Origin: Fimbriimonadales bacterium
GTDB taxonomy: Bacteria > Armatimonadota > Fimbriimonadia > Fimbriimonadales > GBS-DC
Reading direction: 5' to 3'
Length of the DNA: 5,327 nt
Assembly (NCBI GenBank): GCA_026416065.1
Contig: JAOAFW010000382.1
Location: 1 to 5,327 of the forward strand
Within the stretch, counting starts at the first letter, position 1. Each line of letters starts with the position of its first letter. Shown here piece by piece: positions 1 to 5,327 of the stretch. The notes beneath the pieces are model-generated. The model ran no database searches. It saw only the letters and a program-made list of their open reading frames with translations, and was not told the DNA's origin. Both the position numbers and the translations under genes were made by a program.

Positions 1-32
1 GGGGTGAGGGCTGATATCTCATTAGAAACCCC
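1..32. other. Imperfect inverted repeat at the left edge, possible terminator or repeat unit
   Basis: GGGGT at 1-5 can pair with ACCCC at 28-32, and TGAG at 5-8 with CTCA at 18-21, leaving an asymmetric bulge. The element lies about 26 bases beyond the stop codon of the leftward hydrolase gene, where a transcription terminator would be expected. No T-run is visible in the leftward direction because the window ends. The stretch from 33 to 57 holds nothing else I recognise. The call is weak, since short GC-rich pairings of this kind occur by chance. Confidence 0.2.
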
Positions 33-57
33 GATTAGTATGACACAATTGCTTGCG

Positions 58-1494
58 CTACCGTGCAGGCGCGCGTTCAAAGAACGCGAAGGCGTCGGGC
101 ATCGCCTCGCGTACAATCATCAGGTGGTCGCAGGCGTCGTACTTTTTGTAGTCCAGCGTCTTGAGGTTCAGGCCCTGCAGGCGGCGATAGGCGTTCTCGA
201 TGTTGTTTTTGAGCATCGCAATCTCTTGCTCGCCGACGGTCATCAGAATCGGCAGGTCGGCGGGCACTTGGGTTGGCTGCCCTGCGCCGGCGAAGATGAC
301 CACCGCGCGGAACTTGTCGGGGAACTGCGCAATCGCCGCGAAGCTGTGCGCCCCGCCCATCGAGTGCCCCATCAGGTAGACGCGCTTGGGGGCGACAGGC
401 AGTAGTTTCTGCACGGCTTCCAGCGCGCCGCCGATATGCGCCAGCTGAATCTCGGCGCGGGGGGCGATTACCGCCCAGCCGCGCTTCTCGGCTTCCTTCA
501 GCACGATGCCCAGCCCGTAGCCCTCAAAGAACAGATGCTCGTTGCCGCCCGCGCCATGCAAGGCGACCACGACAGGGATGGGTTGGTTCGGCTTGAACTG
601 CTTCGGGATGAACAGGCGAAACGCCACCTTGCGCTCGCGGTACAGCGTCGCCATCCAGTAGTCGCCCGGCGCGGGCTGCCATGCCGATTTGCCCGCTTCC
701 CAGCCCGCCGCGATGCGCTCCGCCAGCTGCAACAGGCGCAGCAGCGGGTAGAAGGTCTCAGGGCTGTCGCCTTTCTGTGCGCTCTGCAGCACATCCCGCG
801 CGTTCAGCACGGTCATCCGCTCAATCGTGTCGGCGTCGTCGTGGGTTTCGGCGGCGCGGTCTAACGCCTCCAGCCGCGCGCTCAGTCGCGAGACGACGCT
901 GAAGGTCTGACGCCACTGGCGCAGAATCTGCTCGCCCTGTCGGATTTCAAAATGCACTTCGTAGTCGCCCTCTGTTGTCTGAGTAAGCAAAGTCGCCGCC
1001 GCGCCCGGTTCAGGGTTCTCCAGCGTGCCCTCGCGGATAGGGCGCGTCTCGCCGCGTCGGATTACCTTCCAGCGTAGTTGCAGGGGCGTTTGGGGCTTCT
1101 CGGCGTTGTAGAACCCAAATAGTTGGAAACGCAGTACAAATTCGCCCTTGTCCATCGCCTCCTTATCGATAACATGGGGCATGCGCACACCCAGCGCACC
1201 GGCGTAGAGCAGTTCAGGGGCAGGGTTCGCCTCTGAGTGGAGTGCGGCGCAGGCGAGCGTCAGGTTGCGCGCGAGTTCGCCTAACCTGCCCGAAAAGAAG
1301 GCGGTCAATCCATCCGACAGCGGGCGCGTCGCACGCAGACGCGCCTCAGACGATTCACGATGCGACTCCCAGCAGGTCTCGGTTTCGATCAAACGCACGG
1401 CTAAGTCCGCCCGTGTAATCGGCGACTGGCTCCACCCGCCGATCCATAACAACAGCCCCAGCAGCCACAAGACGCGCATGCCTGTGGGATTCAC
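58..1494 (-). CDS. Exported alpha/beta-hydrolase (PHB depolymerase/esterase-like) with long N-terminal extension
   Basis: This 478-residue protein is predicted to be an exported serine esterase. A hydrophobic stretch at residues 7-20 after a short basic start looks like a signal peptide. Residues about 115-200 are beta-rich and may form an Ig-like sandwich. The hydrolase domain runs from about 285 to 470. It has the oxyanion-hole motif HGAGGNE (313-319), the nucleophile elbow GHSMGG (376-381, Ser378) and a likely catalytic His457 in the stretch DACDHLMI. The usual catalytic Asp position appears to be filled by the stretch GEQE (421-424), so the acid may be Glu422 or Glu424. The start is GTG at 1494; the next candidate is ATG at 1479, which keeps the signal peptide. 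An in-frame stop at 1518-1516 excludes anything longer. An AGGAAA lies 13 bases before the GTG, which is rather far. The fold is safe, but the substrate (polyester, feruloyl ester or other) cannot be told from sequence. The gene stands alone on this strand. Confidence 0.85.
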   Translation of the reverse strand: MNPTGMRVLWLLGLLLWIGGWSQSPITRADLAVRLIETETCWESHRESSEARLRATRPLSDGLTAFFSGRLGELARNLTLACAALHSEANPAPELLYAGALGVRMPHVIDKEAMDKGEFVLRFQLFGFYNAEKPQTPLQLRWKVIRRGETRPIREGTLENPEPGAAATLLTQTTEGDYEVHFEIRQGEQILRQWRQTFSVVSRLSARLEALDRAAETHDDADTIERMTVLNARDVLQSAQKGDSPETFYPLLRLLQLAERIAAGWEAGKSAWQPAPGDYWMATLYRERKVAFRLFIPKQFKPNQPIPVVVALHGAGGNEHLFFEGYGLGIVLKEAEKRGWAVIAPRAEIQLAHIGGALEAVQKLLPVAPKRVYLMGHSMGGAHSFAAIAQFPDKFRAVVIFAGAGQPTQVPADLPILMTVGEQEIAMLKNNIENAYRRLQGLNLKTLDYKKYDACDHLMIVREAMPDAFAFFERAPAR

Positions 1495-1565
1495 CGTTGA
1501 GAAAGTGTTTCCTGCCTAAACAAGGCGTGATTGGTTCACTCTGTCATCAGGTACACTCGCTTCAG
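1495..1565. promoter_or_regulatory. Divergent intergenic region with a candidate rightward promoter
   Basis: Only 71 bases separate the two diverging genes, so the promoters for both directions must lie here or inside the coding ends. For the rightward operon, TACACT at 1552-1557 matches the sigma-70 -10 consensus at four of six positions. TTGGTT at 1531-1536 is a possible -35 with a short 15-base spacer. A start of transcription about 7 bases past that -10 would fall at about 1564-1566, on the ATG itself. No good Shine-Dalgarno precedes this ATG, which fits a leaderless transcript. No convincing leftward promoter or operator palindrome was found. Confidence 0.3.
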
Positions 1566-2606
1566 ATGACGAGTTTGTGGCTGGCGTGGCAGCTTGGGCT
1601 AAGCTTGTGGGGCGTTGTAACGAGCTGGAACCAAAAGCGGGTTCCTCGTGTCCACTTGGCGCAAAAGGGGGCAGTAAACAAGACAGAACCATTGCGCCAG
1701 CATTGGCTACTCGACTGGGGTGGCTGGATTCTGGTAAGCAGCGTAGGGGGCTTTGCGCCTGCGATTGCGCCTGAAGCTCCCCTCTGGCTACAAGTGGTTC
1801 TATTTCTCGTGTTGAGTGGGGGTCTGCTTCGTCTAAGCCACGCCCTCGACTCGCGCCCGGTGGGACACGGCGTAATCGCGGGGCTGGGGCTGATTGCGCT
1901 GAGTTTGGATTCGGTGAGTGGGGGAGCCTGGGCGCGTCAAGGCGCATTGGGGCACAGTTTGGCAGCATCCGGTGTGGGTGATCTGTATGGGATACTGGCA
2001 ATCGTGTGGGGGATGATTGCCTGCCGCGCATGGCTCACGATTGAGGGCAACCCGCTCGGCGTGGCGTACCTGACAGGGTTAATCGCACTCTGGCTCGCTT
2101 GGAAAGGATTATCGCCTGCGCTCGGCTGGGGCGCGACGGTGAGCGCGCTCACTCTCAGCCTGCAGGTGTTGCAGCGCGAACGCAGCGAACGGCGTCGCGT
2201 ACGCCTTACTTTGCAAAATCAGCCTGTACGCGTCGTGCGCCTGTCTAATGGTCGCGACCTCGCCTTGCACGGCGCGATTTTACTGGGGTTATGTGCCGTC
2301 GCGCTGTGGCGGAGCGGTGTGCCCGCGTTGCAACCGAGCGGGCTCAGCCCGCTTGAGGGCTGGTATCTCGCAATCGGCATCACATGCGGCGTAGGGATAC
2401 TGCGCACGCGCTCAGTGCGCCCGCTACCAACTGCGTTGCAACGCGCGTGGCTGGTAGGCGCGCTCACGACCGCCCTACTGAGCGCACAGCCGCTGGGCGT
2501 GGTTGCGCTGGGGCTGCTGCTTTACTGGGCACCTGTCGGAACCGCCTTGCAGGAAACCCCCATACGCCTGTCGAACTTACCCGTGCGTACAGGAGGCAAC
2601 GAATGA
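1566..2606 (+). CDS. Multi-pass integral membrane protein of unknown function
   Basis: This is a 346-residue, strongly hydrophobic protein with roughly nine to eleven predicted membrane segments, near residues 3-20, 50-67, 72-92, 100-117, 138-157, 164-184, 186-203, 233-250, 264-280 and 292-322. A basic loop at 204-218 (rich in Arg) is probably cytoplasmic. I do not recognise a named family. The stretch from Asp115 to Gly149, with LDSVSGG followed by LGHSLAASGVGDLYG, loosely recalls an LGYSP...G.RFYGIGNE-type motif that I remember from large bacterial membrane proteins; this is a memory-based likeness only. The start was placed at ATG 1566, because the in-frame TTG (1497) and GTG (1527) upstream add a polar, non-membrane leader and would run into the divergent gene region. 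The stop overlaps the next start (ATGA, 2603-2606), so the two are probably translationally coupled. It is the first gene of the rightward operon. Confidence 0.75.
   Translation: MTSLWLAWQLGLSLWGVVTSWNQKRVPRVHLAQKGAVNKTEPLRQHWLLDWGGWILVSSVGGFAPAIAPEAPLWLQVVLFLVLSGGLLRLSHALDSRPVGHGVIAGLGLIALSLDSVSGGAWARQGALGHSLAASGVGDLYGILAIVWGMIACRAWLTIEGNPLGVAYLTGLIALWLAWKGLSPALGWGATVSALTLSLQVLQRERSERRRVRLTLQNQPVRVVRLSNGRDLALHGAILLGLCAVALWRSGVPALQPSGLSPLEGWYLAIGITCGVGILRTRSVRPLPTALQRAWLVGALTTALLSAQPLGVVALGLLLYWAPVGTALQETPIRLSNLPVRTGGNE
2591..2596 (+). promoter_or_regulatory. Shine-Dalgarno site of the foldase gene
   Basis: AGGAGG lies six bases before ATG 2603, inside the end of the membrane-protein gene. 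It fixes the start of the foldase. The much longer open frame reaching back to 2384 has no such site and overlaps a coding region. Confidence 0.85.
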
Positions 2607-3757
2607 AATACCGATATGGAATGCTGAGCTTGCTTGGATTAGCGATTGCAATTAGCCCCGTCGTGGGCGTTTCGCAGCAGCAGAAACAGCAGTCGCAGAG
2701 TCAGAAGCAAACACAACAGAAGCAACAAGCGCAACAACGCCAGCAACAGCAACGGCAACAGCAACGGCAACAGCAGCGGCAACAGCAACAGCGCCAACAG
2801 ACGCAACAACGCCAGCAACAGCAGCGACAGCAGCAGCAACGCCAACAGACGCAACAGCGTCAACAACCCCAACTACCTCAGCAGTATCGCCCTGCACCGC
2901 TCCCGGCGGGTGACTCTGTCGTGGCAACGGTAAACGGCGAACCCATCCGCGCCAGCGAGCTGATTCAGGCAAGCTACGACTGGTTCGCGGCGACCGCTAT
3001 CGAGGAGCTGATACTGGAGCGTATCGTAGAGCAAGAAGCACGCAAGGAGGGCATATCGGTCTCCAACGCCGACGTAGAAGCCCGCTACAAACAGCAACTC
3101 CAGAACGCAGAGGCACAGGTTCCACCGGGCATGAGCCTCGACGACTTCCTCAAGCGCAACCAGTTCCCGCCCAGCCGCCTGTTTGCCCGAATCCGTACGC
3201 AGATGCTGGTGGAAAAACTCGTGGAGCGTCAGGTGAGCCTCGACGATTTCGTGGAGTATAGCCAGATCGTCATCCGTATTCAGGGCAACACCCCTGAACA
3301 GCAGGAAGAGAACGCCCCCGCTGCGGAGGCGAAGGCGCGCGAGGCATACGGGAAAATCCAGCAGGGACTGGACTTCGCCGAAGCGGTCAAGGAATACTCC
3401 GAGGACCCGTTCAGCAAAGACCGCGGCGGCAAGATGAACTGGCAGAACAAGAACTTCATCGTGCCCGACCTGCGTCAGAAGCTGGACGCGCTGCAGCCGG
3501 GTCAGGTCTCTGAGCCGTTCCGCGCCATGAGCGGCTATATGATTATCCGTAAGGAGCGCACCGGTTCGCAAGCGTCGCCCGAAGAACAGCAGGAGCTGCG
3601 CGAGCAAGCCGTGAGAATCCAGATTGGCGACTATGTGCGCCAGTTGCAATCGAAGGCGAAAATCACGAACACGATAGTGCAGCCGTTCAACCCTGAGCAG
3701 GCTGCGCCGCCGCAGGGCGCGCCCCGTCCGCCCGCCGCACGCCCTGTGCCACGCTAA
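2603..3757 (+). CDS. Exported PpiC/SurA-like foldase with Gln/Arg-rich linker, probably without isomerase histidines
   Basis: This is a 384-residue periplasmic or extracytoplasmic folding factor related to SurA and PrsA. Residues 1-24 form a signal peptide (MKYRYG, then a hydrophobic core) with no lipobox cysteine, so it is not a PrsA-type lipoprotein. Residues 25-94 are a low-complexity tract, 49 of 70 being Gln with 12 Lys/Arg and no acidic residue. Residues about 105-210 form the helical SurA-type N-domain, starting VVATVNGEPI. The PpiC domain spans about 217-318, with DPFSKDRGGKMNW (268-280) and PGQVSEPFRAMSGYMII (299-315) in the usual order. Parvulins normally have His in the first strand (HIL) and in the last (GYHII); here these are Gln221 and Met313. 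The C-terminus is Pro/Ala-rich. The gene overlaps the upstream membrane gene by ATGA and is followed 11 bases later by the oxidoreductase gene. The family call is firm. Loss of isomerase activity is inferred, but chaperone function could remain. Confidence 0.9.
   Translation: MKYRYGMLSLLGLAIAISPVVGVSQQQKQQSQSQKQTQQKQQAQQRQQQQRQQQRQQQRQQQQRQQTQQRQQQQRQQQQRQQTQQRQQPQLPQQYRPAPLPAGDSVVATVNGEPIRASELIQASYDWFAATAIEELILERIVEQEARKEGISVSNADVEARYKQQLQNAEAQVPPGMSLDDFLKRNQFPPSRLFARIRTQMLVEKLVERQVSLDDFVEYSQIVIRIQGNTPEQQEENAPAAEAKAREAYGKIQQGLDFAEAVKEYSEDPFSKDRGGKMNWQNKNFIVPDLRQKLDALQPGQVSEPFRAMSGYMIIRKERTGSQASPEEQQELREQAVRIQIGDYVRQLQSKAKITNTIVQPFNPEQAAPPQGAPRPPAARPVPR
2675..2884 (+). repeat. Gln/Arg low-complexity coding tract
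   Basis: This DNA encodes residues 25-94 of the foldase. CAA and CAG are freely mixed, so it is not a simple trinucleotide microsatellite. Basic residues recur every four to six positions from Arg46 to Arg86; Lys is used at the start and Arg later. The tract sits between the signal peptide and the folded domain. The reverse strand reads as a Leu-rich pattern that is only a shadow. Confidence 0.9.
2777..2872 (+). repeat. Tandem duplication of a 48-base (16-residue) unit
   Basis: Copy one is 2777-2824 (residues 59-74) and copy two 2825-2872 (residues 75-90). The peptides differ only at one position (Gln73 to Pro89). The DNA differs at about 10 of 48 bases, nearly all at synonymous third positions. 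A perfect 17-base match is shared at 2792-2808 and 2840-2856. Confidence 0.7.
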
Positions 3758-3762
3758 GGAGG
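3757..3762 (+). promoter_or_regulatory. Shine-Dalgarno site of the oxidoreductase gene
   Basis: AGGAGG, within AAGGAGGT, overlaps the TAA stop of the foldase gene and stands six bases before ATG 3769 (3763-3768). It confirms that start and suggests strong translation of the third operon gene. Confidence 0.9.
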
Positions 3763-3768
3763 TGCTTT

Positions 3769-4932
3769 ATGGCGAAACGGAAACTGAATGTCGCGCTGAT
3801 TGGCTATCAGTTCATGGGCAAGGCGCACAGCAACGCCTATCGGCAGGGGCGCTACTTCTTCCCCGAGCTGGAATACGAACCCGTGCTGAAGGTGATTTGC
3901 GGACGCCACGAGGCCCGCGTGCGCGCCGCCGCCGAGAAGTACGGCTTCGAAGAATACGCCACCGACTGGCAACAGGTGGTTGCCCGCGAGGATATTGACC
4001 TTGTGCATGTGTCCACGCCGGGCAACCTGCCTGCGCCCCCCTCCATCGAAGCCGCCAAGCATGGCAAAATCGTGCTGTGCGAGAAGCCTCTTGCCAACAA
4101 TCTCGCCGAAGCCCGTGCGATGATGCAAGCCGTGGAACAGCACGGCGTCAAGCACGGCGTGTTCTTCAACTACCGCAAAGCCCCTGCCGTGTCGTATGCC
4201 AAGCAACTCATCAGCGAGGGCGTGATTGGCGAGATTTACCACTTTCGCGGAACCTATCTGCAGGACTGGATTGTCGACCCCAACTTCCCGCTGGTATGGC
4301 GTCTACAAAAGGAGGTGTCAGGGTCAGGCGTGCACGGCGACCTGAACGCGCACATCATCGACCTTGCCCGCTGGCTGGTGGGCGAGATTCGCGAAGTGTG
4401 CGGCATGATGCATACCTTCATCAAGCAGCGCCCGATTTTGAAGGAGGTGGACGACCGCCTGGGCGGGCAAGCCAGTACCGAGATGGGCGAGGTGACGGTG
4501 GACGACGCGGCGATGTTTCTGGCGCGATTCGCCAACGGCGCGATTGGCACTTTTGAAGCCACGCGCTTCGCGCTGGGACGCAAGAACTACAACCGCTTCG
4601 AAATCAACGGCTCCAAAGGCAGCCTCGTGTTTAACCTGGAGCGGATGAACGAACTGGAGCTGTATCTGGAGACCGACCCGGCAGGCACACGCGGTTTCCG
4701 CACGATACAGGTGACCGAAGGTGTGCATCCCTACATCAGCGCGTGGTGGCCCGCCGGACACATCATCGGCTACGAGCATACCTTTACCCATCTGGTGCGC
4801 GACGCGCTGGAGGCAATCAGCAAAGGCGAGCAGCCCTCGCCGAACTTCTACGACGGGCTGAAGTGCCAGGCGGTGCTGGAGGCGGTGGAGGTCTCCGCCA
4901 ACGAACGCCGCTGGGTGGTGGTCTCGGATTAG
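3769..4932 (+). CDS. Gfo/Idh/MocA-family NAD(P)-dependent oxidoreductase
   Basis: This 387-residue protein has the usual full length and two-domain layout of the family, which oxidises or reduces sugars, inositols and related polyols. The N-terminal Rossmann domain (about 5-125) starts with VALIGYQFMGKAH (8-20). The second Gly of GxGxxG is Gln14, as I recall also for other members of this subgroup. The family Lys is present in CEKPLANN (104-111, Lys106). The C-terminal alpha/beta domain holds GVHGDLNAHIIDLARW (187-202), with the expected Asp191 and His195 of the active site, and ends in the typical PNFYDGLKCQAVLEAVEVSA stretch. No signal peptide is present, so it should be cytosolic. The position usually occupied by His in the TPN..H loop is Pro88. 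It is preceded by a strong Shine-Dalgarno and its stop overlaps the apparent beginning of the next gene. The substrate is not predictable, as nearby genes offer no sugar-transport or catabolic context. Confidence 0.93.
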   Translation: MAKRKLNVALIGYQFMGKAHSNAYRQGRYFFPELEYEPVLKVICGRHEARVRAAAEKYGFEEYATDWQQVVAREDIDLVHVSTPGNLPAPPSIEAAKHGKIVLCEKPLANNLAEARAMMQAVEQHGVKHGVFFNYRKAPAVSYAKQLISEGVIGEIYHFRGTYLQDWIVDPNFPLVWRLQKEVSGSGVHGDLNAHIIDLARWLVGEIREVCGMMHTFIKQRPILKEVDDRLGGQASTEMGEVTVDDAAMFLARFANGAIGTFEATRFALGRKNYNRFEINGSKGSLVFNLERMNELELYLETDPAGTRGFRTIQVTEGVHPYISAWWPAGHIIGYEHTFTHLVRDALEAISKGEQPSPNFYDGLKCQAVLEAVEVSANERRWVVVSD

Positions 4933-5327
4933 TCGGAGTCTGTGGCTGCAGCTGGGCGCGGGCGCGCTCGGGATCGTGGTGCTCGCGCTCTGCTGCAGTG
5001 TCTGTCCGATTATCCCGTTAGGCAGGGTCACTCCGGGGCTGCTGCAGGCGAGCCATGCGGGGGAGCATCTTCTGCAGTTGATGGCGCAGGGCGATTTCGC
5101 CGCTGCGGAACGACACATCGCTCCTGCTGCCCGCGCCCAGCATAACGCCGCCGCGCTCAAGCAGCGCTGGGATACCGTCCGAGCGCATCTGGGAACCCTT
5201 CATCGCATTCAGCCGAAAAAAAGCGAAGCTGGAACTGCAAGGGCTTGCGAGCTGGGTATCGCTGGAGTACAACCTGATTGGCGACCGGGCAGTCGTGCGC
5301 GTGCGGATGGAAGCCGAAGCGGAAGGC
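4928..5327 (+). CDS. Partial membrane-anchored protein, DUF3887-like, with apparent frameshift and unclear start
   Basis: After the oxidoreductase, the frame beginning at about 4928 reads as a real protein with high G/C at third positions. It has a short basic N-terminus (ISRS), a hydrophobic anchor at residues 5-31, and then HLLQLMAQGDFAAAERHIAP and a Trp-containing helix up to LHRIQPKK (98 residues, ending at 5221). That pattern resembles DUF3887-type domains (a GDF motif, then a conserved Trp); this is from memory. Past the A7 run at 5216-5222 the protein-like reading moves to the next frame, with KLELQGLASWVSLEY and GDRAVVRVRMEAEAEG running off the window end. Skipping one A gives a smooth join. 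No ATG, GTG or TTG occurs in frame between the stop at 4859-4861 and a GTG at 4976 that would cut the anchor in half. ATT at 4928 overlaps the previous TAG (ATTAG). The function is unknown. Confidence 0.55.
   Translation, partial: MSRSLWLQLGAGALGIVVLALCCSVCPIIPLGRVTPGLLQASHAGEHLLQLMAQGDFAAAERHIAPAARAQHNAAALKQRWDTVRAHLGTLHRIQPKKSEAGTARACELGIAGVQPDWRPGSRARADGSRSGR
5216..5222 (+). other. A7 homopolymer at the apparent frame change
   Basis: Seven A (after CCG, before GCG) sit exactly where the coding signal moves from the frame of 5213 to the frame of 5223. Six A would restore one continuous protein. This fits an assembly or sequencing insertion, a true one-base mutation, or transcript slippage. 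It does not fit a classic -1 ribosomal frameshift, because that would lead to the third frame. Confidence 0.5.

Noticed and set aside
1..57. CRISPR array
   Set aside because: Only one repeat-like unit is visible and no second copy occurs in the window, so an array cannot be claimed.
1497..1565. Longer membrane-protein start at TTG 1497
   Set aside because: It adds 23 polar residues with no Shine-Dalgarno and abuts the start of the divergent gene; ATG 1566 begins directly with a membrane segment.
2384..2602. N-terminal extension of the foldase reading frame
   Set aside because: It overlaps the membrane-protein gene, is Arg/Ala-rich like an out-of-frame shadow, and would bury the clear signal peptide and AGGAGG site of ATG 2603.
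2639..2872. Leu-rich reverse-strand frame that looks like a membrane peptide
   Set aside because: It is simply the complement of the CAA/CAG tract (TTG/CTG codons).
2873..3649. 258-codon reverse-strand frame opposite the foldase
   Set aside because: The plus strand carries a recognisable PpiC family protein with a strong ribosome site; the reverse frame shows no family motif and is typical of high-GC shadow frames.
4743..5145. Plus-strand frames ending at 5021 and 5145 after the oxidoreductase
   Set aside because: Both give Arg/Gly/Ser/Cys-rich, non-protein-like translations; the third frame gives a membrane anchor and helical domain.
4324..5160. 278-codon reverse-strand frame opposite the oxidoreductase and last gene
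   Set aside because: It lies across the Asp/His active-site region of a clear family member and has no recognisable domain of its own.
5215..5223. Programmed -1 ribosomal frameshift at A AAA AAG
   Set aside because: The zero frame does not align with the X XXY YYZ heptamer, and a -1 move would enter a frame that soon meets TGA rather than the protein-like one.

Overview
The window is high-GC bacterial DNA with dense, short-spaced genes. It carries one leftward gene at the left end and, diverging from it, a rightward run of four closely packed genes. No mobile element, phage gene, RNA gene or confirmed CRISPR array is visible. The gene set (secreted alpha/beta-hydrolase, exported PpiC-type foldase, Gfo/Idh/MocA oxidoreductase) and the base composition would fit a free-living, possibly thermophilic lineage such as Armatimonadota or Chloroflexota. 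That placement is an impression from gene style, not proof.

Layout: (1) 58-1494, minus strand: a predicted exported serine hydrolase of the PHB-depolymerase/feruloyl-esterase-like group, with a long extra N-terminal region. (2) 1495-1565: a short divergent intergenic region that should hold promoters for both directions. (3) 1566-2606: a multi-pass membrane protein of unknown function. (4) 2603-3757: an exported PpiC/SurA-like protein that overlaps gene 3 by ATGA and has an unusual 70-residue Gln/Arg tract. (5) 3769-4932: a full-length Gfo/Idh/MocA-family NAD(P)-dependent oxidoreductase with a strong Shine-Dalgarno. (6) about 4928 to the window end: a partial membrane-anchored protein resembling DUF3887. 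It has no ordinary start codon and an apparent frame change at a run of seven A.

Genes 3-6 are close enough to be one transcript. Genes 3 and 4 and the last gene are membrane or envelope proteins, while the oxidoreductase looks cytosolic, so the operon has no obvious single pathway. The points most worth a second look are: the foldase lacks both parvulin-type histidines, so it may be a chaperone rather than an isomerase; its Gln/Arg tract is conserved at the protein level across an internal duplication; and the last gene has an odd start and an A7 frame change. I do not see a clearly new multi-gene system here.
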